Source: JAOTZA01 sp965224065 (GTDB lineage Bacteria; Acidobacteriota; Thermoanaerobaculia; Multivoradales; JAHEKO01). Taken from it: a stretch of DNA of 64,000 bases. Where the stretch lies: positions 3,348,001 to 3,412,000 of the forward strand of contig CBDCYF010000005.1 of NCBI GenBank assembly GCA_965224065.1, given 5' to 3'. Positions 50,134 to 60,239 of the stretch are shown here, piece by piece. Positions within the stretch are counted from its first letter, which is position 1, and every line of letters starts with the position of its first letter. Below the pieces are notes generated by a model. That model was not told the origin of the DNA. It saw only the letters and a program-made list of their open reading frames with translations, and ran no database searches. A program made the position numbers and the translations under genes.

Positions 50134-51318
50134 ATGACCGTCGCAACGGAATCGGCACCCGCCGCCACGGTCGATTTTTCTCTTACCGACGAACAGCGAG
50201 CGATCCGCGAGACCGCCCGGGACTTCGCGCGCAAAGAGATCGACCCGATCGTCGAGGAAATCGACGAGGCGCAGCGATTTCCGCGCGAGGTCTTCGACCA
50301 GTTGGGCGAGCTCGGGTTTCTCGGAGTTCTGGTGCCCGAGGAGCTCGGCGGCTCTGGCCTGGGCTATGTCGAGTACGTCCTGATCCTGGACGAGATCTCG
50401 CGGGTCGATCCGGCCGTCGGTCTGAGCGTCGCCGCCCACAACTCGCTGTGCACCAACCACATCCTCAAGTTCGGCAGCGAGGAGCAGCGGCGTCGTTGGG
50501 TGCCGGAACTGGCCACCGGCAAGAAGCTCGGCGCCTGGAGCTTGACCGAGCCCGAGGCCGGCTCGGACGCCGCCGGCACCCGCACGCGGGCCGAACGGGT
50601 CGATGGCGGCTGGTTGCTCAACGGCTCGAAGACCTTCACCACCCACGGTTCGGTTGGCGATGTGTGCGTCGTTTTCGCAGTCACCGATCCCGACGGTGAC
50701 CGTCACCACAACATTTCCGCGTTTGTCGTCGACAAGGACACCGAGGGCTTTCGCTCCGGCAAGAAAGAGAACAAGCTGGGCACCCGTGCCTCGGACACCG
50801 CGGAAGTGGTCATGGAGAATTGTCTGGTGGGCGAGGATTGCTTGCTCGGCCGGCGGGGCGACGGCTTTATCCAGGCGCTTCAAATTCTCGACGGCGGCCG
50901 CATCTCGATCGCCGCTCTTGGGCTGGGCACGGCGCGCGGGGCTTATGAGACCGCGCTGGCCTATGCGCAAGAACGCCGGCAGTTCGGCAAGCCGATCGCG
51001 AAGTTCCAGGCGATTCAATTCCATCTCGCCGAGATGGCGACGCGGGTGGCCGGAGCAGAAGTTCTGACCATGGCGGCGGCGGTGGCCCTCGATGCCGGCC
51101 GGAGGGTGACGCGTCTGGCCGCCGAGGCCAAGCTGTTTGCCGGTGAAGCCGCGGTCTTCTGCGCCGAGCGCGGGGTGCAGATCCACGGCGGATACGGCTT
51201 CATCAAGGACTACCGCGCCGAGAAGTACTACCGCGACTGCAAGATCTGCACGATCGGCGAAGGCACCAGCGAGATCCAGCGTCTGGTGATCGCGCGGCAG
51301 CTTCTGCGCGGGAGCTAG
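50134..51318 (+). CDS. Acyl-CoA dehydrogenase (short-chain/butyryl type)
   Basis: 394-residue FAD flavoenzyme of beta-oxidation. YVEYVLILDEISRVDPAVGL, AWSLTEPEAGSDAAGTRTRA (FAD-contact motif), GVQIHGGYGFIKDYRAEKYY and CTIGEGTSEIQRLVIARQLL with catalytic Glu376 fit the short/medium-chain family. The electron acceptor would be ETF, not encoded here. It is probably co-transcribed with meaB and the epimerase, so branched-chain or odd-chain acyl-CoA breakdown is a likely context. Confidence 0.9.
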   Translation: MTVATESAPAATVDFSLTDEQRAIRETARDFARKEIDPIVEEIDEAQRFPREVFDQLGELGFLGVLVPEELGGSGLGYVEYVLILDEISRVDPAVGLSVAAHNSLCTNHILKFGSEEQRRRWVPELATGKKLGAWSLTEPEAGSDAAGTRTRAERVDGGWLLNGSKTFTTHGSVGDVCVVFAVTDPDGDRHHNISAFVVDKDTEGFRSGKKENKLGTRASDTAEVVMENCLVGEDCLLGRRGDGFIQALQILDGGRISIAALGLGTARGAYETALAYAQERRQFGKPIAKFQAIQFHLAEMATRVAGAEVLTMAAAVALDAGRRVTRLAAEAKLFAGEAAVFCAERGVQIHGGYGFIKDYRAEKYYRDCKICTIGEGTSEIQRLVIARQLLRGS

Positions 51319-51323
51319 CGTCC

Positions 51324-52316
51324 GTGCCCACCGCGGCGACTCGCACCCCTCAGTCCGCGGCCCTCGAGGAGTTGATCGAAGGCGTGCTGGAGTGCCGGAC
51401 GCGCTCGCTGGCCCGGGCCATCAGCCACGTCGAGCGCAGGGGTGACGCGCGTCGCGAGCTCATCCGCCGGCTCTTCCCACACACCGGCACCGCCAGGGTC
51501 GTCGGCGTGACCGGGCCGCCCGGGGCCGGCAAGAGCACGCTGGTGGATCGCTTGGCGCGGCAGATCCGGGAGGCCGGTGGCACCGTGGGAATCCTCGCCG
51601 TCGACCCGACCAGCCCGTTCACGGGCGGCGCGATCCTGGGTGATCGAATTCGTATGCAGACCCTCTACACCGATCCCGGGGTCTTTATCCGGTCGATGGC
51701 GACCCGGGGGGCGATGGGTGGTTTGGCCCCCGCAACACACGACGCGATCGACGTCCTGGACGCCGCCGGGTTCGATTGGATCCTGGTCGAGACGGTTGGG
51801 GTCGGGCAAGACGAGGTCGATGTGGTGCGTACCGTTCCCACCGTGGTGCTGGTGACGCTCCCCGGGCTGGGGGACGACATCCAGGCGATCAAGGCCGGCA
51901 TCATGGAGATCGCCGATGTTTTTGTGATCAACAAGGCCGATCACGACGGTGTCGACCGCGCCGAGCGCGATCTCGAGATGATGGTGTCGATGGCCGAGAA
52001 GCCCAAATGGCGACCGGCGATCCTGCGCACCGTGGCAAGCCAGGGCGAGGGGATCGAGGAGGTGCTGGCAGAGATCGAGGGCCACCGGCGGTGGCTCACC
52101 GAGAGCGGCGAGCTGGTCAACCGGCGGCGGCGGCAGATGCGGCTGCGGGTGGAGAATGTGCTCAAGGAGAGGATCCTGGAGCGTGCCGAGGAGGTGGTCG
52201 GCGTGGATGTCGAAGTCGACCGGGCGCTAGAGACCGGAGCCGACCCCTATACGGTCGCGGCCAGCGTCTACGCGGGGGTGATCGGGGCCGAAAGCGAGCA
52301 GAGGGGCTCGAAGTGA
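51324..52316 (+). CDS. meaB: Methylmalonyl-CoA mutase-associated GTPase MeaB
   Basis: 330-residue G3E GTPase (ArgK/MeaB) that chaperones cobalamin loading of methylmalonyl-CoA mutase. Walker A GPPGAGKSTL, AVDPTSPFTGGAILGDRIRM, SMATRGAMGGLAP, LVETVGVGQDE and NKAD are present. GTG 51324 starts 5 nt after the dehydrogenase stop. No mutase gene lies in the window. Its stop overlaps the epimerase GTG. Confidence 0.92.
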   Translation: MPTAATRTPQSAALEELIEGVLECRTRSLARAISHVERRGDARRELIRRLFPHTGTARVVGVTGPPGAGKSTLVDRLARQIREAGGTVGILAVDPTSPFTGGAILGDRIRMQTLYTDPGVFIRSMATRGAMGGLAPATHDAIDVLDAAGFDWILVETVGVGQDEVDVVRTVPTVVLVTLPGLGDDIQAIKAGIMEIADVFVINKADHDGVDRAERDLEMMVSMAEKPKWRPAILRTVASQGEGIEEVLAEIEGHRRWLTESGELVNRRRRQMRLRVENVLKERILERAEEVVGVDVEVDRALETGADPYTVAASVYAGVIGAESEQRGSK

Positions 52317-52723
52317 TCCAAGGCATCGACCATATCGGTATCGCGGTGGAGTCGATCGACGGCGCCCGCGGGTTTTACGAGGCTCTGGGTCTCGAGATCG
52401 AGACCATCGAGGAAGTCCCCCAAGAGGGTGTGAGGGTGGCCATCATTCCCTGCGGGGAGAGCCGGATCGAGCTGCTCGAGCCGACCCGGGACGATTCTCC
52501 CGTCGCTCGCTTTCTCGAGCGCCGGGGACCGGGGATGCACCATGTCTGTCTCGGCACCGGGGAGATCCTTGCGGCCGACGGGGCGCTCCGGGCGAGCGGT
52601 TACCGGGTGCTGCGCGAAGAGCCGACCGTCGGAGCGGAGGGACGGCTGGTGCAGTTCGTACACCCGGCGAGCGCCTCCGGGGTGCTGGTCGAGCTGTCGC
52701 AGGCAGCCGACGAGGAGGAATGA
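52313..52723 (+). CDS. mce: Methylmalonyl-CoA epimerase
   Basis: 136-residue vicinal-oxygen-chelate protein. DHIGIAVESIDGARGFYEAL, IELLEP, GPGMHHVCLGT and a terminal LVQFVHP...VLVEL give the metal ligands (His, His, Glu) of the epimerase. It interconverts (R)- and (S)-methylmalonyl-CoA in the propionate route. GTG start overlaps meaB (GTGA). Confidence 0.9.
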   Translation: MIQGIDHIGIAVESIDGARGFYEALGLEIETIEEVPQEGVRVAIIPCGESRIELLEPTRDDSPVARFLERRGPGMHHVCLGTGEILAADGALRASGYRVLREEPTVGAEGRLVQFVHPASASGVLVELSQAADEEE

Positions 52724-52729
52724 CGTCTC

Positions 52730-53065
52730 ATGCTGGAATCCGGATCGATCGTCATTTTGCACTTGGTCAACCCGACCGAAAAGCTCTGGGGCGTCCTCCA
52801 TCGGCTCGACTCCACCGGGGTGGTCCTCCGCGGGATCAACCTCTCGAGCTTCGACGACTGGATGCTCCAGGTCGCCAAAGAGGACACGCCGTCCTTGGGA
52901 TTGGCGACGATGTTTCTGCCGCTCTTTAGAATCGAGCGGATCTTCCTGGACGAGAAGGTCGGCGTGGTCGAGAGCTATCGCGAGCGCTTCGAGAGCCGGG
53001 TGGGCGTGTCGGTCGAGAGCTATCTCGGGCTAGGCGGCTCGGAGCCGGAATCTCTGCCCTCCTGA
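52730..53065 (+). CDS. Hypothetical beta-barrel-like small protein
   Basis: 111 residues, no named family. The first half (GSIVILHLVNPTEKLWGVLH, GVVLRGINLSS) is a run of short beta-strands with a small Sm-like/SH3-like pattern; the rest is helical then tails off in Ser/Glu. It follows mce by 6 nt, so it belongs to the same operon. Similar proteins next to mce/meaB in related genomes would support a link; none can be checked here. Confidence 0.55.
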   Translation: MLESGSIVILHLVNPTEKLWGVLHRLDSTGVVLRGINLSSFDDWMLQVAKEDTPSLGLATMFLPLFRIERIFLDEKVGVVESYRERFESRVGVSVESYLGLGGSEPESLPS

Positions 53066-53351
53066 GTGTCGATACAGAGCGCGGGTGATCCTGCGCGCGG
53101 TGCGGTGGCTCCGCGCTCGGATCGCCCCGCGCTCGAGATTGCTCGGGTTTGGAGAGACCAGCGTCTCGGTCGGCCCTGACGGGCACGAGGTTGGTCGCAC
53201 ACGGACCGCTCGAGCAAGTTTGTCGGAAGCGGCTGCCAGATCGAGTCGTGCGCAGGACGGAGGGACGTAGGCGTACTTTATGTACGTCGAGGACCGACGG
53301 CCGAGCAACGAACCGAGATGGTAGTCGATCTCGGCAAACTGCCGAGCGGAG
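53066..53351. other. Structured gap between converging genes
   Basis: No gene. It holds two inverted repeats: CGTAC-tttat-GTACG (53272-53286, within outer GACGTA/TACGTC at 53264-53288) and CCGAGAT-8 nt-ATCTCGG (53313-53334). They may act as terminators for both flanking genes or form a small RNA. No T-run follows. Confidence 0.4.
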
Positions 53352-54134
53352 CTAGAAGCGGACGTTCTTGACGTAGAAAGCCGACACCTCGGCGCCCTCG
53401 GCGAGCAGGGCCTCGGCGCCCTCGGCGGTCAAGATGAACTCGCCGGCCCGCTCGCGGTCCGAGGTCGCAAGAACCAGTTCGAGCGCTTCGAGGTCCTGGG
53501 GGTGGAGTCCCTGGGCGCGGCTCAGCGCTCCCGCCGCCACCTTGAGCCCGTGGAAAACCGCGGACTCGGAGTTGGTGGTCAGCTCGACCAGCAGCCGCCC
53601 CGGCCCGGTGCCCCGGTAGATGCCGACCGACTCGAAGCCCTGGCCGTGGAAGACACCCTGGATCTCCGCCACCAGGTCCAGATTGTCGCGAAAGGGGACG
53701 CGCTGCCAGTTGCGGAGATCGGTCGGGTCGACGCTGTGCTCGCGCCGGGCCTGTGTCCGCTCCCGCCGACTCACCGCGCCCCGGTTGATGAGGTCGGAAA
53801 CCCGCTCGCGGCGGGACTCGGTGGCAGCCGGGGGCCGCCCTTCGATCGTTTCGCCATCGGATCCGATCACCACGGCGCTGCCATAGTTTTCTTTGTTGGC
53901 TTGGCGTGTTTTTTCAAAGTCGATCTCGGAGGCCGCGATCGAAGTCCGGGTGCCGCTCTGCAGCGTGATGATGGCCTCGCTCCCTTCGACCACCGGGGGG
54001 CCGTCAGCCGTCAGGCGGCTGCCGTCTTTGAGGTAGACGACGTAGGAGAACGCCGGAGCGGAGAGCGCGGCGAGGACCATCATCGCCATCAGCGCCCGCG
54101 CAAAGCGGGCCGGTTTCTCGTTGTATTTCGGCAT
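53352..54134 (-). CDS. Exported hypothetical protein
   Basis: 260 residues. A signal peptide (about 10-30, AFSYVVYLKDG after it) is followed by a strand-rich N-domain, a charged Arg/Glu linker (about 100-135) and a C-terminal domain with LVELTTNSESAVFHGLKVAA. No family recognised. It is divergent from the DAHP synthase gene. Confidence 0.6.
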   Translation of the reverse strand: MPKYNEKPARFARALMAMMVLAALSAPAFSYVVYLKDGSRLTADGPPVVEGSEAIITLQSGTRTSIAASEIDFEKTRQANKENYGSAVVIGSDGETIEGRPPAATESRRERVSDLINRGAVSRRERTQARREHSVDPTDLRNWQRVPFRDNLDLVAEIQGVFHGQGFESVGIYRGTGPGRLLVELTTNSESAVFHGLKVAAGALSRAQGLHPQDLEALELVLATSDRERAGEFILTAEGAEALLAEGAEVSAFYVKNVRF

Positions 54135-54168
54135 ACCTTTGCTTGCGGGTCCCCCCGCAGGTTGCTGT

Positions 54169-54174
54169 TATCAT
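54169..54174 (+). promoter_or_regulatory. Candidate -10 box of aroF
   Basis: TATCAT preceded by TGT, 29 nt before the GTG start of the DAHP synthase gene; GGGAGAAG follows as ribosome binding site. Confidence 0.4.
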
Positions 54175-54203
54175 AGCGCGCCTTTGAGCCGCGGGAGAAG
54201 AAC

Positions 54204-55238
<1,035 letters not shown>

Positions 55239-55250
55239 CCGCTCAAACGC

Positions 55251-56389
<1,139 letters not shown>

Positions 56390-56390
<1 letters not shown>

Positions 56391-57664
56391 TGGGCGAGGT
56401 TCCCCAGCCCCCGGTCTCCTTGCTGGGCACGGTGGCCTGGCGTTTTGTTCGCGGCCGCCGGAGCCGGCTGCTGGACGGCACCGCGCGGACGGCGCTTCTG
56501 GCCACCGCGCTCGGGGTCACCGCCATGGTCATCGGGATGGCGGTGATGACGGGCTACCGGCAGGACCTTTCGCGCAAGCTGATGCGCGGCAACGCGGCGC
56601 TACTGGTCTATCCGCTGAGCCAGCAGTTGCTGGAGAAAGAGGCTGCGCCGCTCGCGGCCCTGGAGGAGCGGGAGGGGGTGGATCGGATCCGGCGGGTGAC
56701 CTATGGCCAGGGGACGCTCTCCGACCCCGGGACCGGAATCGACCTCGAGGTGTCGATCCGCGGAACCGATGATGTCGAGGATCTGGGTGGCCTCAGCAGG
56801 GTGGTCTGGCGCGACCGGGCCGGAGAGGGGCAGGCGGCGGGCTCGACCGGGATCGTGGTGGGCGAGGAGCTCGCCGCAGAGCTCGGAGACGCGGGGGAGA
56901 CCCCGCTTCGATTGATGGTCCTGGGGTTGACGCGTCCGCAAGCCGGCGACCTGACTCATGTGGCGCGGCCGCGATTCCGTTTCTTGAGCGTGCACGTCGC
57001 CGGCACGTTTTCCTCGGGGCTCTCCGAGTTCGACCGCAAGCTGCTGGTGATGGATCGCGAAAAGCTCGAAGAGCTGACCGGCTCGGGAGTGGGAGACGCG
57101 TTCTTCGAGGTGTTGCTGGAGGATGCGGCAGCGAGCGCCGCCGTCGGCGACTCGCTGCGCCGGGATCTGGGCCCCGACTATCTCGTGATGGACTGGCGCG
57201 AGCTCAACCGCGAGTTGTTTACCGCGCTCAAATTGCAGCAGATCGCGCTGTTTCTGGTGCTGGGTCTGATCGTTCTGGTCTCGACCTTCAACGTCGCCTC
57301 GAGTCTGGTGGTGCTGGTGCGGGAGCGGATGAAGGACATCGGCGTGCTGGCAGCCCTGGGCCTCGCGCCGGAGGATCTGCGCCGGTTGTTTCTGCTCTAC
57401 GGCGGAGCTCTCAGCCTCCTGGGTGTGGCGGCCGGCGTGGCGCTGGGATCCGGGGTTTCGTGGATCCTGACCCGCTACGAGCTCATCCGCTTCGATCCCG
57501 AGCTGGCGTCGATCTACTTTTTGAGCTCCGTGCCGCTGCGGGTGAGACCGTTCGATCTCGCCGCGGTGACTGTGCTCACGCTGGGGGTCACGGTCCTGGC
57601 CTGCTGGCTCCCGGCGAGGCGGTCGGCCCGCGTGCTGCCGGCCGAGGCGCTGCGCTACGAGTGA
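56390..57664 (+). CDS. LolC/LolE-type ABC transporter permease
   Basis: 424 residues. Four transmembrane helices: one near 35-60 and three at about 280-400, with a large periplasmic domain between, as in LolC/E and MacB-like FtsX permeases. TALGVTAMVIGMAVMTGY and STFNVASSLVVLVRERMKDI, GVLAALG are typical of the lipoprotein-sorting kind. The partner ATPase gene (LolD-like) is not in the window. ATG overlaps the carA stop. Confidence 0.82.
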
Positions 57665-57672
57665 CGCAAGGT

Positions 57673-57705
57673 GAGAGGAAGGGGGCCGTTTCCGGGCCCC
57701 CTCTC
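57673..57705 (+). terminator. Hairpin after the permease gene
   Basis: GGGGGCC-gtttccg-GGCCCCC (57681-57701) with outer GAGA/TCTC arms. The stem is strong, but no T-run follows, so a terminator is likely but not typical. Confidence 0.5.
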
Positions 57706-57741
57706 GTATGGAGCGGATAACTGGAAGGATTGGGACGTGAG

Positions 57742-57910
57742 CGAACGGCGAAACCGTTCGCCGGTGAGACCTCGGGCCCGGCCGGCGGGCGCCGGCCGGT
57801 TGGTCTCGGGAGGAGGGGCCGGGCACCTCGAGAGAGCTGCTCCTGCCCCGTTCAAGGGTGTATACGTACCTGGCGGGCTTTTAGTTTAGGAAAGGGGATG
57901 ATGGCCCGCC
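57742..57910 (+). ncRNA. Candidate structured RNA segment
   Basis: A series of inverted repeats: CGAACGG-cgaaa-CCGTTCG (57742-57760), GAGACC/GGTCTC (57766-57807) enclosing a long GC palindrome, and GGCGGGC/GCCCGCC (57872-57910). It lies between the permease terminator and a 69-residue gene, and could be a cis-acting leader or a small RNA. It matches no family I can recognise. Confidence 0.3.
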
Positions 57911-57929
57911 GAAACCACCCGAGGCCGGT

Positions 57930-58139
57930 GTGACCGGGCCCCAGCCACCGGCTGGGCTCTGCGCCGACTGCCGGCACGCTCGTGTTCTCGAGGGCGCCCG
58001 CAGCATGTTTTTGCGCTGCACCCTGGCCGACCGGGACGCGGCCTTCCCGAAGTATCCGGTGCTGCCGGTGCGGGAGTGCGCGGGCTATGAGCCGTCGTGG
58101 CTGCGCGACGAACAACGGCAGATGGGGCAAACGGACTGA
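57930..58139 (+). CDS. Small Cys-containing hypothetical protein
   Basis: 69 residues. CADCRHARVLEG, then FLRCTLAD and RECAGYEP give a CxxC plus two single Cys, a possible zinc-binding fold. No named family. GTG start. It follows a structured stretch that could act as its leader. Confidence 0.6.
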   Translation: MTGPQPPAGLCADCRHARVLEGARSMFLRCTLADRDAAFPKYPVLPVRECAGYEPSWLRDEQRQMGQTD

Positions 58140-58703
58140 AGCCGGGGGCGAATAACTATTTGTAGGGGCCGGGCTTGCCCCGGCCCGTGGTCAGCGTGCT
58201 CCTTTGGCCCCCTTCCTGGATGAGCCCCAACAGGGCGCCTCGGGGTCGCCCTTCGCTCCAGCTCAAGCAGCGTCCGCTCCGGGGCGACCCCACACGGCGC
58301 TGGAGTGTTGCGAATACTCGTTGGATTCGATGCTGTTCGGTGTTGCTGTAGGGGCCGGGCTTGCCCCAGCCCGTGGTCAGCGTGCTCCGATGGCCCCCTT
58401 CTTGGATGGGCCCTAACTGGGCGCCTCGGGGTCGCCCTTCGCTCCAGCTCAAGCAGCGTCCGCTCCGGGCGACCCGTTCGGCGCTGGAGTGTTGCGAATA
58501 CTCGTTGGATTCGATGCCGTTCGGTGTTGCTGTAGGGGCCGGGCTTGTCCCGGCCCGTGGTTGCTAAGCCGAAAGCGTCGCGCCGAAGCCGTCGCTTCAC
58601 GAGCGAAGAGAGGCTCGTTCCGCGACGCTTGCGGCGCTCTTTCAGTTCACAAACCGAACATTCCCGCCCCTACATTGGCCTGGGGTGAGCGCACTCTTGG
58701 AGG
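58140..58703. repeat. Tandem composite repeats (2.x units, ~185 nt)
   Basis: Units begin at 58161, 58347 and 58531 (periods 186 and 184). Each starts with a GTAGGGGC-family palindrome, continues with CGTGGTCAGCGTGCTCC, the CGCCTCGGGGTCGCCCTTCG core (also at 4821 and 4976), GGCGCTGGAGTGTTGCGAAT and ATTCGATGC. The third unit is cut short and replaced by GCCGAAGCCGTCGCT-type sequence also seen near 14360. No gene is here. Confidence 0.85.
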
Positions 58704-60239
58704 CTACGTCGTCGCCAGGATGGTTCGGGCCGCCAGGGCGCCCGGGGCGCAGGTGAGGCCGCCGCCGGGGTGGCTGCCGGAGCCGCACAGGTAGAGCCCT
58801 TCGAAGGGGGTTCGGTAGCCGGTGCAGCCCGGCGCGGGACGGACCAGGAGCTGATCGAGCTCGTGCTCACCGTGATGCAGGTGTCCGCCGGTCAAACCGT
58901 AGCGGGCTTCGAGATCGGCGGGGCTCAGGACCTCGCGGCCGACGATCAGGCGCTCGAGGTCCGGCGCGTGCTCAGCCAATGTCGCGACCACCGCGCGGCC
59001 GAGCTCCTCGGTGCTCTCCGGGGTCCACCCACCCTCGAGGTCCACCGGCGCCCCGTGGACCAGGATCGAGGCGACATGATGCCCGTCGGGCGCCAGTCCC
59101 GGCGACTCGAGCGTCGGGAAACAGACGTCGAGGGCGGGAGCGGATGAGAACCGCCGGTACTTGAGGGCATCGGAAGCCTTCTCCAATGTGTCGAGATCTT
59201 CGCCGATCCGCACGCGCTCGAACTGCTCTCCCGTCCGGCAGCGAAGCTCCGGATAGCCGCTGAGTGCCAGGTTCATCTTGGCGGCCGTGCCACGGGCGCG
59301 GTAGTGAATGAGGTCGCGCTCGAGCCGGCGCGACAGCAGCGCCGATGGCAGCAGGTCCAACAGGACCTGTCGAGGGTCGCAGGAGGCCGCGACCGCTTTG
59401 GCCGGGATCCGCTCACCGTCGGCGAGATGCACGGCGGCAACCGCGCCGCTCGGATCGATCTCGATGGCCTCGACCCGGGAAGCGGTTCGGATCTCGACCC
59501 CCCCGGCCGCGCAGGCTTGCTCCAGCGCTCCGACGAGCGCCGGCGCGCCGCCGCATAGCGGCCGGCCCCGGAGAGCGGCGTGACGTAGCAGCCGGGCGGT
59601 GCTGCCCGGAGACCGCGGTCCGCCGGTGGTCGACGCGATCGCCGGCAGCGCCAGCGCCGCCTTGAGCGGTGGCGACTCGAACCGTTCATCCAGAAAGTCC
59701 GCCACCGGAGCCGGCGCGACTCTCAAGAGCTCGTGGAGCCGCGCCTTGCCCAGCCAGCGCAGGCCGAGAGCGGGCCGGATCATCCGCGCCAAATCGCGGG
59801 CCCCGGGGGCGAGCAACTCGGGCGGATGGCTGTCGAGGACGCGGCGCAGCGGTCCAGCGACCTCGGCCAGAAACGTGCCCAGCCGGACGAAGGCCTCGGC
59901 GTCGGGGTTCGAGACCCCTTCAACGCCATCAGGGCCCACGAGCACTCCGTCACCGGTGGCGGTCGGCACCAGGACCGGCGGGGCGGAGGAGCGCCACTCG
60001 AGACCGTGCCGGGCCAGCCCGAGCTTGTCCACGACCCAGGGCCGCACCATCGTCGTGTCGTCGAGGACACCGGCACTGCGGTAGCCGGGGAAGAACTCAT
60101 CGCCGGCCGCCAGGCCGCCGAGCGAGCTCCGTGCCTCGAGCACCAGGGTCTCGCGCCCCCCCTGCGCCAGAAGCGCCGCCGCCGTCAGGCCGTTGTGCCC
60201 GCCGCCGATGACGATCACATCGTAGGAGCGGTCGCTCAC
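58704..60239 (-). CDS. FAD-dependent oxidoreductase, phytoene-dehydrogenase/PYROXD2-like (copy 2)
   Basis: 511 residues. Rossmann FAD motif VIVIGGGHNGLTAAALLAQGG at the N-terminus, a second GGAPALVGALEQACAAGG and VEIRTASRVEAIEI segment, and the C-terminal LYLCGSGSHPGGGL. It is a paralogue of the gene upstream. GTG 60239 overlaps the upstream stop by 4 nt. Carotenoid-desaturase-type proteins of this branch have varied substrates; none can be named here. Confidence 0.8.
   Translation of the reverse strand: MSDRSYDVIVIGGGHNGLTAAALLAQGGRETLVLEARSSLGGLAAGDEFFPGYRSAGVLDDTTMVRPWVVDKLGLARHGLEWRSSAPPVLVPTATGDGVLVGPDGVEGVSNPDAEAFVRLGTFLAEVAGPLRRVLDSHPPELLAPGARDLARMIRPALGLRWLGKARLHELLRVAPAPVADFLDERFESPPLKAALALPAIASTTGGPRSPGSTARLLRHAALRGRPLCGGAPALVGALEQACAAGGVEIRTASRVEAIEIDPSGAVAAVHLADGERIPAKAVAASCDPRQVLLDLLPSALLSRRLERDLIHYRARGTAAKMNLALSGYPELRCRTGEQFERVRIGEDLDTLEKASDALKYRRFSSAPALDVCFPTLESPGLAPDGHHVASILVHGAPVDLEGGWTPESTEELGRAVVATLAEHAPDLERLIVGREVLSPADLEARYGLTGGHLHHGEHELDQLLVRPAPGCTGYRTPFEGLYLCGSGSHPGGGLTCAPGALAARTILATT

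Noticed and set aside
58305..58600. Short frames within the 58-kb repeat block
   Set aside because: They are translations of the repeat modules and shift frame between copies.
58140..58703. CRISPR array
   Set aside because: Periods are ~185 nt and whole units repeat, not short direct repeats with unique spacers.
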